Below are positions 23,459 through 35,871 of a stretch of DNA of 64,000 nucleotides, in pieces. Location: the NCBI GenBank assembly GCA_036417435.1, contig CM070914.1, positions 868,001 to 932,000 of the forward strand, read 5' to 3'. The position numbers were made by a program, and so were the translations under genes. Positions within the stretch are counted from its first letter, which is position 1; each line of letters starts with the position of its first letter. The notes under the pieces are model-generated. The model searched no databases, was not told the DNA's origin, and was given only the letters and a program-made list of their open reading frames with translations. The DNA is from Inia geoffrensis. Its lineage: Eukaryota; Chordata; Mammalia; Artiodactyla; Iniidae.

Positions 23459-24839
23459 AATGAGCCTCCTAGGTGTCTGTAAAATCATACTGCCATTTAA
23501 GATATGCGGAGCAGAGGTCACATGCTCATGGAAAGTGCTGGACACCTCCGTTTCAACATACAAATCAAGGCCTAACCTCCAGGCATGTGTTCATGCTGGA
23601 AGCCCCGTTAGTGACGCAGCATGGTAAGATGCTGACTTTCTCCTGGAGCACAGTGACTTCACGCACGAGGTCTTCTAAGTATTCAAGGCAGAGTGTTTTC
23701 TCATGGCAGCTCACCCTCAGGGCCATGACAAAGACTTCCTGGGGACTTCGGGCTCACCAGAAATGTAGTTCAGACGCTGCTCGAAGATTCTGGATATGTA
23801 GCTCTCCCCCCGGGACATGTGGTGTGCAGCCCGTCACTCGGCATGTACAGAAGCCCTCCGATGTATAAACCTGTGAGCCTCCATGTGGCTCAGCCTTTCC
23901 ACAGGGCTCTTGAGGTACTCAGTGAACACTGAGGGAAAAAGATGCACAACCGAGGAGCCTAGGAGTCCTCAAAAGAGTACTTCCTTTAAAATAAATCCCA
24001 ACAGCGACGAAGAACTCATGGAGAGAGCTGCATGCCTTCCTTTCCTCACGGCTACTCAGGGCCTAACCTGGAGACGTGTTCTCTCATTGTTTCACTTTAG
24101 CTCTAGAGCTTGTCATGCTCACCACCACCGAGGCCATGGAAGCACCTTGTTTGGACAGAGCCAATTCATATTTTTCCCAGAAGCATTCTTACAGGGTTGA
24201 GAGGCCTGTCAACAGCAGACAATCTCAGGTAGCTTCTAGGCAGCCTGAATGGAGCCTTCAAATTGGGAAAGCAAGTCTAGTTCCAGCAGGCTTCCATTTC
24301 CATGGGCACACTCATCGTACGTCCCTCGGGTTTCTAACAAGTCAAAAGGGATAAAATGTTACCCAGTGTTTCCTTCCCTGAGTCAACTTCTTGAAGTAGT
24401 GTGTTGAGCGTCATGCGAACTGCCTCAACAAAGCAACGCACTTGGTACGTCTGGGGCCGTCTAAATCTTCAAAAGTCTGTAGTGCCACGGGAAGAGCAGG
24501 CTTGAAATTGCAGTCAGAACGCACGCTGACTCTCTCCTGGCGACATGGTGAGTTCAGGAAGAAAGTGGTACATGGAATGCGAAGCCCAGGGTTCCTCTGA
24601 GTGAAGCTCAGACTAGGGAAATGCGTAAAATTTCGACGGCCGGACGGACGTACCACAACGGTGTTCCTGAACCTCTGTGAGAGCTGAGGTACGTAAGCTG
24701 CTCCAAAACAGAGTGCAGTGCTTTTCCCTACACTTGGCATACACAGAGTGGCTCCAAAGGACTACGGGACTGGATGTTGCTCAGCAGACACTGGTGGGCC
24801 TGGGAGGACATAGTGTACCTGGCAGTAACAGGATGCCCA
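23459..24839 (+). repeat. Satellite unit 18 (B type Ib)
   Basis: 1,381 bp. Octamer altered to ATACAAAT. A has the rare TAGTTCAGACGCTGCTCGAAG, also in units 19 and 22. B Ib. C reads CGACATGGTGAGTTCAGGAAG, shared with unit 20. Confidence 0.95.
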
Positions 24840-26217
24840 CATGAGCTTCCTAGGTGTCTGTAAAATCATACTGCCATTAAAGGTATGCATAGCAGAGGTA
24901 ACATGCTCGTGGAAAGTGCTGGACACCTCCTTTTCTACATGCAAATCAAGTCCTAACCTCCAGGAGTGTGTTCATGCTGGGTGCGCATTCAGTGACGCAG
25001 CGTGGTAAGATGCTGACTTTCTCCTTGAGCACAGTGACTTCAGGTTCGAGGTCTTCTAAATATTCAAGGCAGAGTGTTTTCTCATGTCAACTCACCCTAG
25101 GGCCATGACAAAGACTTCCTGGGGACTTCGGGCTCACCAGAAATGTAGTTCAGACGCTGCTCGAAGATTCTGGATATGTAGTTCTCCCCCCGGGACATGT
25201 GGTGTGCAGCCCGTCAATCGGCACGTACAGAAGCCCTCCGATGTATAGACCTGTGGGCCTCCATGTGGCTCAGCCTTCCCACAGGGCTCTGGAGGTACTC
25301 AGTGAACTTGGAGGAAAAATGAGCACAACCGAGGGGCCTAGGAGTCCTCAAAAGAGTTCTTCCTTTAAAATAAATCCCAACAGCAACGAAGAACTCATGG
25401 AGACAGCTGCATGCTTCCATTTCTGCACGGATTGTCAGGGCCTAATGTGGCGACGTGTTCTTTCACTGTTTCACTTTAGCTCTAGAGCTTGTCATGCTCA
25501 CCACGACCACGGCCATGGAAGCACCTTGTTTGGACAGAGGCAATTCATATCTTTCCCAGAAGCATTCTTACAGGGTTGAGAGGCCTGTCAACAGCAGAGA
25601 ATGTCAGGTAGCTTCTAGGCAGCCTGAATGGAGCCTTCAAAATGGGAAATCCAGGCTACTTCCAGCAGGCCCCCGTTTCAACGGGCACACTCATCATACG
25701 TCAGTGAGGTCTCTAACATGTCAAGTGGGACACAAGGTTTCCCAGTGTTTCCTTCCCTGAATCAACTTCTCGAGGTAGGGTGTTGAGCCTCTTGCGAACT
25801 GCCTCAACCAAGCTACGCACTTGTTACGTGTGGGGCCGCGTAACTCTTTATAATTCTGCAGAGCAACGGGAAGCGCAGGCCTTCAATTGCAGTCAGAACG
25901 CACGCTGACTCTCTCCTGGCCGCAGGGTGAGTTCAGGCAGGAGGTCGTACATGGAATGCAAAGCCCAAGGTTTCTCTGAGTGCAACTCAAACTAGGGTAA
26001 TGTGTAAAATTTCGACGGCTGGAGTGACGTGCCAAAACGGTGTTCCTGAACCTCTGTGAGTGATGGGGTACTTAAGCTGCTCCAAAACAGAGTACAGTGC
26101 TTTTCCCTACACTCGGCATACACAGAGTGGCTCCAAAGGGCTACGGGACTGGATGTTTCTCAGCAGGCACAGGTGGGCAGGGAGGACTTAGTGTACCTCG
26201 CAGTAACAGGATGCCGA
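24840..26217 (+). repeat. Satellite unit 19 (B hybrid I/II)
   Basis: 1,378 bp. First member of the 3-unit block repeated as units 22-24. ATGCAAAT present. A tail CTTGGAGG. B begins as type I (ACCACGGCCATGG, CCTTGTTTGG) and ends as type II (AAAATGGGAAAT). Confidence 0.95.
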
Positions 26218-27595
26218 CATGAGCCCCCTAGATGTCTGTAAAATCATACTGCCATTAAAGATATGAAGAGCAGAGGTCACATCCTCTTGGAACATGCTGG
26301 ACACCTCCGTTTCTACACGCAAATCAAGGCCTAACTTCCAGGCGTGTGTTCATGCTGGGTGCGCCTTCAGTGACGCAGCATGGTAAGATGCTGACTTTCT
26401 CCTGGAGAACAGTGACTTCAGGTACGAAGTCTTCTAAGTATTCAAAGCAGAATGTTTTCTCATGGCAGCTAACCCCAGGGCCATGACAAAGGCTTCCTGG
26501 GGACTTCGGGCTCACCAGAAATGTGGTCCTGACGCTGCTCGAGGACTCTGGAAATGTAGCTCTCCTCCCGGAACATGCGGTGTGCAGCCCGGCACTCGGC
26601 ACGTACAGAGGCCATCCGATGTACAGACCAGTAGGCCTCCATGAGTCTCAGCCTTCCCACAGGGCTCTCGAGGTACTCAGTGAACACTGAGGGAAAATGA
26701 CGTACAACCGAGGGGCCTAGGAGTCCTCAAAAGAGTACTTCCTTTAAAATAAATCCCAACAGCAATGAAGAAATCTTGGAGACAGCTGCATGCCTTCCTT
26801 TCCTCACGGCTACTCAGGGCTTAACCTGGAGACGTGTTCTCTCATTGTTTCACTTTATTCTAGAGCTTGTCATGCTCAGCACCACCGAGGCCATGGAAGC
26901 ACCTTGTTTGGACAGAGCCAATTCATATTTTCCCAGAAGCATTCTTACAGGGTTGAGAGGCCTGTCAACAGCAGACAATCTTAGGTAGCTTCTAAGCAGC
27001 CTGAATGGAGCCTTCAAATTGGGAAAGCAAGTCTAGTTCCAGCAGGCCTCCATTTCCACGGGCACACTCATCATACGTCCCTCGGGTTTCTAACAAGTCA
27101 AAAGGGATAAAAGGTTACCCAGTGTTTCCTTCCCTGAGTCAACTTCTTGAAGTAGTGTGTTGAGCGTCATGCGAACTGCCTCAACAAAGCAACGCACTTG
27201 GTACGTCTGGGGCCGTCTAAATCTTCAAAAGTCTGTAGTGCCACGGGAAGAGCAGGCCTGAAATTGCAGTCAGAACGCACGCTGACTCTCTCCTGGCGAC
27301 ATGGTGAGTTCAGGAAGGAGGTGGTACATGGAATGCGAAGCCCAGGGTTCCTCTGAGTGCAGCTCAGACTAGGGAAATGCGTAAAATTTCGACGGCCGGA
27401 CGGACGTGCCAGAACGGTGTTCCTAAACCTCTGTGAGTGCTGGGGTACTAAAGCTGCTCCAAAAGAGAGTGTAGTGCTTTTCCCTACACTTGGCATACAC
27501 AGAGTGGCTCCAAAGGACTACGGGACTGGATGTTGCTCAGCAGACACTGGTGGGCCTGGGAGGAATTAGTGTACCTGGCAGTAACAGGATGCCCA
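26218..27595 (+). repeat. Satellite unit 20 (B type Ib)
   Basis: 1,378 bp. Second member of the block. ACGCAAAT, alpha A. B starts with AATGAAGAAATCTTGG, a marker that reappears in units 29 and 30, and has lost bases at TTTATTCTAG and ATATTTTCCC. Confidence 0.95.
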
Positions 27596-28977
27596 CATGA
27601 GCTTCCTAGGTGTCTGTAAAATCATACTGCCATTAAAGGTATGCATAGCAGAGGTAACATGCTCGTGGAAAGTGCTGGACACCTCCTTTTCTACATGCAA
27701 ATCAAGTCCTAACCTCCAGGAGTGTGTTCATGCTGGGTGCGCATTCAGTGACGCAACGTGGTAAGATGCTGACTTTCTCCTGGAGCACAGTGACTTCAGG
27801 TTCGAGGTCTTCTAAGTATTCAAGGCAGAGTGTTTGCTCATGGCAGCTCAACCCAGGGCCATGACAAAGACTTCCTGGCGACTTCGGACTCACCAGAAAT
27901 GTGGTCCTGACGCTGCTCGAGAACTCTGGAAATGTAGCTCTCCTCCCGGGACATGCGGTGTACAGCCAGTCACTCGGCACATACAGAGACCCTCCGATGT
28001 ACAGACCAGTGGGCCTCCATGTGGCTCAACCTTCCCACAGGTCTCTGGAGGTAATCAGTGAATACTGAGGGAAAATGATACACAACCGAAGGGCCTAGGA
28101 GTCTTCAAAAGAGTACTTCCTTTAAACTAAATCCCAACAGCGACGAAGAACTCATGGAGACAGCTGCATGCCTCCCTTTCTGCACGACTACTCAGGGCCT
28201 AACGTGGGGCAGTGTTCTGTCATTGAGTTTCCCTTTAGCTCTAGAGCTTGTCACACTCACCACCACCGCTGCCATGGAAGCACCTGCTTTGGAAAGAGCC
28301 AACTCATATTTTTCCCCGATGCATTCATACAGGGTTGAGAGGCCTGTCAACAGCAGAGAATGTCAGGTAACGTCTAGGCAGCCTGAATGGAGCCTTCAAA
28401 ATGGGAAAGCCAGGCTACATCCAGCAGGCCCCCGTTTCCACGGGCACACTCATCATACGTCCGTGGGGTCTCTAACAAGTCAAAAGGGACACAAGGTTAC
28501 CCCGTGAATCTTTCCCTGAATCAACTTCTCGCAGTAGGCTTTTGTGCATCATGCGAACTACCTCAACCGTGCAACGCCCTTGGTACGTGTAGGGCCGTCT
28601 AACTCTTCAAAAGTCAGTAGTGCAACGGGAAGAGCAGGCCATCAATTGTAGTGAGAAAGCACGCTGACTCTCTCCTGGCGCCAGGGTGAGTTCAGGCAGG
28701 AGGTCGTACATGGAATGCAAAGCCCAAGGTTTCTCTGAGTGCAGCTCAGACTAGGGTAATGTGTAAAATTTCGACGGCCGGACGGACGTGCCAGAACGGT
28801 GTTCCTGAACCTCTGTGAGTGCTGGGGTACTAAAGCTGCTCCAAAACAGAGTGTAGTGCATTTCGCTACAATTGGCATACACAGAGTGGCTCCAAAGGAC
28901 TACGGGACTGGATGTTGCTCAGCAGACACTGGTGGGCCCGGGAGGACTTAGTGTACCTGGCAGTAACAGGATGCCCA
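27596..28977 (+). repeat. Satellite unit 21 (B type II)
   Basis: 1,382 bp. Third member of the block. ATGCAAAT present, alpha-like A (AATACTGAGGG). B type II with GATGCATTCATACAGG. Confidence 0.95.
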
Positions 28978-30356
28978 CATGAGCTTCCTAGGTGTCTGTA
29001 AAATCATACTGCCATTAAAGGTATGCATAGCAGAGGTAACATGCTCGTGGAAAGTGCTGGACACCACCTTTTCTACATGCAAATCAAGTCCTAACCTCCA
29101 GGAGTGTGTTCATGCTGGGTGCGCATTCAGTGACGCAGCGTGGTAAGATGCTGACTTTCTCCTGGAGCACAGTGACTTCAGTTTCGAGGTCTTCTAAGTA
29201 TTCAAGGCAGAGTGTTTTCTCATGGCAGCTCACCCTAGGGCCATGACAAAGACTTCCTGGGGACTTCGGGCTCGCCAGAAATGTAGTTCAGATGCTGCTC
29301 GAAGATTCTGGATATGTAGCTCTCCCCCCGGGACATGTGGTGTGCAGCCCGTCACTCGGCACGTACAGAAGCCCTCCGATGTATAGACCTGTGGGCCTCC
29401 ATGTGGCTCAGCCTTCCCACAGGTCTCTGGAGGTACTCAGTGAACTTGGAGGTAAAATGAGCACAACCGACGGGCCTAGGAGTCCTCAAAAGAGTTCTTC
29501 CTTTAAAATAAATCCCAACAGCAACGAAGAACTCATGGAGACAGCTGCATCCTTCCATTTCTGCACGGATTGTCAGGGCCTAATGTGGCGACGTGTTCTT
29601 TCATTGTTTCACTTTAGCTCTAGAGCTTGTCATGCTCACCACGACCACGGCCATGGAAGCACCTTGTTTGGACAGAGCCAATTCATATCTTTCCCAGAAG
29701 CATTCTTACAGATTTGAGAGGCCTGTCAACAGCAGAGAATGTCAGGTAGCTTCTAGGCAGCCTGAACGGAGCCTTCAAAATGGGAAAGCCAGGCTACTTC
29801 CAACAGGCCCCCGTTTCCACGGGCACACTCATCATACGTCAGTGAGGTCTCTAACATGTCAAGTGGGACACAAGGTTTCCCAGTGTTTCCTTCCCTAAAT
29901 CAACCTCTCAAAGTAGGGTGTTGAGCCTCATGCGAACTACCTCAACCGAGCAACAGAGTTGGTACATGTGGGGCCGTCTAACTCTTCAAATGTCTGCAGT
30001 GCCACAGGAAGAGGAGGCCTTCAATTGTAGTCAGAACGCACGCTGACTCTCTCCTGGTGGCAGGGTTAGTTCAGGCAGGAGGTCGTACATGGAATGCAAA
30101 GTCCAAGGTTTCTCTGAGTGCAGCTCAGACTAGGGTAATGTGGAAAATTTTGACGACCGGAGTGACGTGCCAGAACGGTGTTCCTGAACCTCTGTGAGTG
30201 ATGGGGTACTTAAGCTGCTCCAAAACAGAGTACAGTGCTTTTCCCTACACTCGACATACACAGAGTGGCTCCATAGGGCCACGGGACTGGATGTTGCTCA
30301 GCAGACACCGGTGGGCTTGGGAGGACTTATTGTACCTGGCAGTAACAGGATGCCCA
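28978..30356 (+). repeat. Satellite unit 22 (B hybrid I/II)
   Basis: 1,379 bp. Counterpart of unit 19, about 4,138 bp away, with the same hybrid B. The near-palindrome has lost its first base match (ATTTGAGAGGCCTGTCAAC). Confidence 0.95.
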
Positions 30357-31736
30357 CATGAGCCTCCTAGGTGTCTGTAAAATCATACTGCGATTAAAGA
30401 TATGCAGAGCAGAGGTCACATGCTCGTGGAAAATGCTCGACACCTCCGTTTCTACACGCAAATCAAGGCCTAACTTCCAGGCATGTGTTCATGCTGGGTG
30501 CGCCTTCAGTGACGCAGCGTGGTAAGATGCTGACTTTCTCCTGGAGCACAGTGACTTCAGGTAAGAAGTCTTCTAAGTATTCAAGGCAGAATGTTTTCTC
30601 ATGGCAGCTCACCCCAGGGCCATGACAAAGACTTCCTGGGGACTTCGGACTCACCAGAAATGTGGTCCTGACGCTGCTCGAGGACTCTCGAAATGTAGCT
30701 CTCCTCCCGGGACATGCGGTGTTCAGCCCTGCACTCGGCACGTACAGAGGCTCTCCGATGTACAGACCAGTGGGCCTCCATGTGGCTCAGCCTTTCCACA
30801 GGGCTCTTGAGGTACTCAGTGAACACTGAGGGAAAAAGATGCACAACCGAGGAGCCTAGGAGTCCTCAAAAGAGTACTTCCTTTAAAATAAATCCCAACA
30901 GCGACGAAGAACTCATGGAGACAGCTGCATGCCTTCCTTTCCTCATGGCTACTCAGGGCCTAACCTGGAGACGTGTTCTCTCATTGTTTCAATTTAGCTC
31001 TAGAGCTTGTCATGCTCACCACCACCGAGACCATGGAAGCACCTTGTTTGGACATAGCCAATTCATATTTTTCCCAGAAGCATTCTTACAGGGTTGAGAG
31101 GCCTGTCAACAGCAGACAATCTCAGGTAGCTTCTAGGCAGCCTAAATGGAGCCTTCAAATTGGGAAAGCAAGTCTAGTTCCAGCAGGCCTCCATTTCCAC
31201 GGGCACACTCATCATACGTCCCTCAGGTTTCTAACAAGTCAAAAGGGATAAAAGGCTACCCAGTGTTTCCTTCCCTGAGTCAACTTCTCGAAGTAGTGTG
31301 TTGAGCGTCATGCGAACTGCCTCAACAAAGCAACGCACTTGCTACGTCTGGGGCCGTCTAAATCTTCAAAAGTCTGTAGTGCCACGGGAAAAGCAGGCCT
31401 GAAATTGCAGTCAGAACGCACGCTGACTCTCTCCTGCCGGCATGGTGAGTTTAGGAAGCAGGTGGTACATGGAATGCGAAGCACAGGTTTTCTCTGAGTG
31501 CAGCTCAGACTAGGGAAATGCGTAAAATTTCGACGGTTGGTGTGACGTGCCAGAACGGTGTTCCTGAACCTCTGTGAGTGATGGGGTACTTAAGCTGCTC
31601 CAAAACAGAGTGCAGTGCTTTTCCCTACACTCGGCATACACAGAGTGTCTCCAAAGGGCTACGGGATTGGATGTTGCTCAGCAGACACAGGTGGGCCTGG
31701 GAGGACTTAGTGTACCTGGAGGTAACAGGATGCCCA
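30357..31736 (+). repeat. Satellite unit 23 (B type Ib)
   Basis: 1,380 bp. Counterpart of unit 20 in A (AAGAAGTCTTC, CAGAATGTTTTC). B Ib. The A tail and B start (AAAAAGATGCACAACCGAGG) match unit 18 more closely, so unit 23 is itself a mosaic. Confidence 0.95.
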
Positions 31737-33117
31737 CCTGAGTTTCCTAGGTTTCTGTAAAATCATACCGCCATTAAAGGTATGCATAGCAGAGGTAACA
31801 TGCTCGTGGAAAGTGCTGGACACCTCCTTTTCTACATGCAAATCAAGGCCTAACCTCCAGGAGTGTGCTCATGCTGGGTGCACATTCAGTGACGCAGCTT
31901 GGTAAGATGCTGACTTTCTCTTAGAGCACAGTGACTTCAAGTACGAGGTCTTCTAAGTATTCAAGGCAGAGTGTTTACTCATGGCAGGTCACCCCAGGGC
32001 CATGACAAAGACTTCCTGGGGACTTCGGACTCACCATAAATGTGGTCCTGACGCTGCTCGAGGACTCTGGAAATGTAGCTTTCCTCCCGGGACATGCAGT
32101 GTGCAGCCCGTCACTCGGCACGTACAGAGGCCCTCTGATGTACAGACCTGTGTGCCTCCATGTGGCTCAGCCTTCGCACAGGGCTCTGGAGGTACTCAGT
32201 GAACACTGAGGGAAAATGATGCACAACCGAGGGGCCTAGGAGTCTTCAAAAGAGTACTTCCTTTAAAATAAATCCCAACAGCGACGAAGAACTCATGGAG
32301 ACAGCTGCATGACTCCCTTTCTGCACGGCTACTCAGGACCTAAAGTGGAGCCGTGTTCTCTCATTGAGTTTCCCTTTAGCTCTAGAGCTTGTCACACTCA
32401 CCACCACCGTTGCCATGGAAGCACCTGCTTTGGACAGAGCCAACTCATATTTTTCCCCGATGCATTCATACATTGTTGAGAGGTCTGTCAACAGCAGAGA
32501 ATGTCAGGTAACGTCTAGGCAGCCTGAATGGAGCCTTCAAAATGGGAAAGCCAGGCTACTTCCAGCAGGCCCCCGTTTCCACGAGCATACTAATCATACG
32601 TCCATGGGGTCTCTAACAAGTCAAAAGGGACACAAGGTTACCTAGTGATTCCTTCCCTGAATCAACTTCTCGCAGTAGGCTTTTGTGCATCATGCAAACT
32701 ACCTCAACCATGCAACGCACTTGGTACGTGTAGGGCCGTCTAACTCTTCAAAAGTCAGTAGTGCCACGGGAAGAGCAGGCCTTCAATTGTAGTCAGAAAG
32801 CACGCTGACTCTCTCCTGGCGCCCGGGTGAGTTCAGGCAGGAGGTCGTACATGGAATGCAAAGCCCAAGGTTTCTCTGAGTGCAGCTCAGACTCGGGTAA
32901 TGTGTAAAATTTCAACGGCTGGAGTGACGTGCCAGAATGGTGTTCGTGAACCTCTGTGAGTGCTGGGGTACTTAAGCTGCTCCAAAACAGAGTACAGTGC
33001 TTTTCCCTACACTCGGCATACACAGAGTGGCTCCAAAGGGCTACGGGACTGGATGTTGCTCACAGACACAGGTGGACCTGGGAGGACTTAGTGTACCTGG
33101 CAGTAACAGGATGCCCA
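31737..33117 (+). repeat. Satellite unit 24 (B type II)
   Basis: 1,381 bp. Counterpart of unit 21. Begins CCTGAGTTTCC. B type II with the variant ATTGTTGAGAGGTCTG. Closes the second copy of the 3-unit block. Confidence 0.95.
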
Positions 33118-34494
33118 CATGAGAATCCTAGGTGTCCGTAAAATCATACTGCCATTAAAGATAGGCAGAGCAGAGGTCACATGCTTGTGGGAAATGCTGG
33201 ACACCTCCGTTTCTACACGCAAATCAAGGACTAACTTCCAGGCGTGTGTTCATGCTAGGTGCGCGTTCAGTGACGCAGCGTGGTAAGATGCTGACTTTCT
33301 CCTGGAGTACAGTGACTTCAGGTACGAAGTCTTCTAAGTATTCAAGGCAGAATGTTTTCTCATGGCAGCTCTCCCCAGGGCCATGACAAAGACTTCCTGG
33401 GGACTTCGGACCCACCAGAAATGTGGTCCTGACGCTGCTCGAGGACTCTTTACATGTAGCTCTCCTCCCGGGACATGCGGTGTGCAGCCTGGCACTCGGC
33501 ACGTACAGAGGCCCTCCGATGTACAGACCAGTGTGCCTCCTTGTGGCTCAGCCTTCCCACAGGGCTCTGGAGGTACTCAGTGAACACTGAGGGAAAATGA
33601 CGCACAAACGAGGGTCCCAGGAGTCCTAAAAAGAGTAGTTCCTTTAAAATAAATCCCAACAGCGACAAAGAACTCATGGAGACAGCTGCATGCCTCCCTT
33701 TCCTCACGGTCAGTCAGGGCCTAACCTGGAGATGTGTTCTCTCATTGTTTCATTTTAGCTCTAGAGCTTGTCATGCTCACCACCACCGAGGCCATGGAAG
33801 CAACTTGTTTGGACAGAGCCAATTCATATTTTTCCCGAAGCATTCTTACATGGTTGAGAGGCCTGTCAACAGCAGACAATGTCAGGTAGCTTCTAGGCAG
33901 CCTGAATGGAGCCTTCAAATTGGGAAAGCAAGTCTAGTTCCAGCAGGCCTCCATTTCCACAGGCACACTCATCATACGTCCCTCGGGTTTCTAACAAGTC
34001 AAAAGTGATAAAAGGTTACCCAGTGTTTCCTTCCCTGAGTCAACTTCTCGAAGTAGGGTGTTGAGCGTCATGAGAACGGCCTCAACAAAGCAACGCACTT
34101 GGTATGTCTGGGGCCATCTAAGTCTTCAAAAGTCTGTAGAGCCACGGGAAGAGCAGGCCTCAAATTGCAGTGAGAACGCACGCTGACTCAACTGGCGGCA
34201 GGGTGAGTTCAGGAAAGAGGTCGTACGTGGAATGCAAAGCCCACGGTTTCTCTAAGCACAGCTCAGACTAGGGAAATGCGTATAATTTCGACGACCGGAG
34301 GGACGGGCCAGAATGTTGTTCCTGAACCTCTGTGAGTGATGGGGTACTTAAGCTGCTCCAAAACAGAGTACAGTGCTTTTCCCTACACTCGGCATACACA
34401 GAGTGGCTCCAAAGGGCTACGGGACTGGATGTTGCTCAGCAGACACAGGTGGGCTTGGGAGGACTTAGTGTACCTGGCAGTAACAGGATGCTCA
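33118..34494 (+). repeat. Satellite unit 25 (B type Ib)
   Basis: 1,377 bp. Resembles units 20 and 23 in A (ACGCAAAT, AACGAAGTC-like block, alpha dyad). B Ib with a lost C in TTTTCCCGAAGC. C has lost bases in CTGACTCAACTGG. Confidence 0.95.
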
Positions 34495-35871
34495 CATGAG
34501 CCTCCTAGGTGTCTCTAAAATCATACTGCCATAAAGATATGCAGAGCAGAGGTCACATGCTCGTGGAAAATGCTCGACACCTCCGTTTCTACACGCAAAT
34601 CAAGGCCTAACTTCCAGGCGTGTGTTCATGCTGGGTGCGCCTTTAGTGACGCAGCGTGGTAAGATGCTGACTTTCTCTTGGAGCACAGTGACTTCAGGAA
34701 CGAAGTCTTCTAAGTATTCAAGGCAGAGTGTTTTCTCATGGCAGCTCACCTTGAGGGCCATGACCAAGTCTTCCTGGGGACTTCGGACTCAACAGAAATG
34801 TGATCCTGACTCTCTTCCAGGACTCTGGAAATGTAGCTCTCCTCCGGGGATATTCGGTGCGCAGCCCATCACTCGGCACGTACAGAGGCCCTCCTATGTA
34901 CAGAACTGTGGGCCTCCATGTGGTTCACCTTCCCACAGGGCTCTGGAGGTGCTCAGTGAACTTGGAGGAAAAATGATGCACAACCGAGGGCTTTAGGAGT
35001 CCTCCAAAGGGTACTTCCTTTAAAATAAATCTTACCAGAGATGAAGAACTCATGGAGACAGCTGCATGCCTCCCTTTCTACACGGCTTCTCAGGGCCTAA
35101 CCTGGAGTCGTGTACTCTCATTGTTTCACTTTACCTCTAGAGCTTGTCATGCTCACCACCACCGAGGCCATGGAAGCACCTTGTTTGGACAGAGCCAATT
35201 CATATTTTTCCCCTAAGCATTCTTATAGGGTTGAGAGGCCTGTCAACAGCAGAGAATGTCAGGTAGCTTCTATGCAGCCTGAATGGAGCTGTCAAAATGG
35301 GAAAGCCAGGCTACTTCAAGAAGGGCCCCATTTCCCCGGGCACACTCATCATACGTCCGTGGGGTCTTTAACAAGGCAAAAGGGACACAAGGTTACCCAG
35401 TGTTTCCTTCCCTGAATCATCTTCTCGAAGTAGGGGTTTTGCATCATGTGAAATGCCTCAACCAAGCAATGCACTTGGTTCGTGTGGGGCCGTCTAACTC
35501 TTCAAAAGTCTGCAGTGCCACGGGAAGAGCAGACTTTCAATTGCAGTCAGAACGTACGCTGACTCTCTCCTGGCCGCAGGGTGAGATCAGGAACGAGGTC
35601 GTACATGGAATGCGAAGCCCAGGGTTTCTCTGAGTTCAGCTCAGTCTAGGGTAATGGGTAAAATTTCAACGGCCGGATGGACTGCCAGTACGGTGTTCCT
35701 GAACCTCTGTGAGTGCTGGGGTTCTTAAGCTGCTCCAAAACAGAGGGTAGTGCATTTCCCTACACTCGGCATACACAGAGTGGCTCCAAAGTGCTACGGA
35801 ACTGGATGTTGCTCAGCAGTCACAGGTGGGCCTGGGAGTACGTAGTGTACCTGGCAGTAAACGGATGCCCA
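34495..35871 (+). repeat. Satellite unit 26 (B hybrid I/II)
   Basis: 1,377 bp. ACGCAAAT, beta-like A (CTTCCAGG, CTTGGAGG). B is type I up to about 35,200 and type II from about 35,295. With units 25 and 27 it forms the stretch where the 3-unit rhythm slips by one unit. Confidence 0.95.

Larger units (their letters stand above)
24840..28977 (+). repeat. Three-unit block, units 19-21 (copy 1)
   Basis: Order hybrid, Ib, II in subunit B, with CTTGGAGG, alpha, alpha tails in A. The same order follows as units 22-24. The copies are clearly related but diverged, so this is an older event than the one at 53-61 kb. Confidence 0.75.
28978..33117 (+). repeat. Three-unit block, units 22-24 (copy 2)
   Basis: Repeats the subunit order of units 19-21 at an offset of about 4,138-4,141 bp. 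Unit 23 carries stretches closer to unit 18, so the copy has been partly overwritten. Confidence 0.75.
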
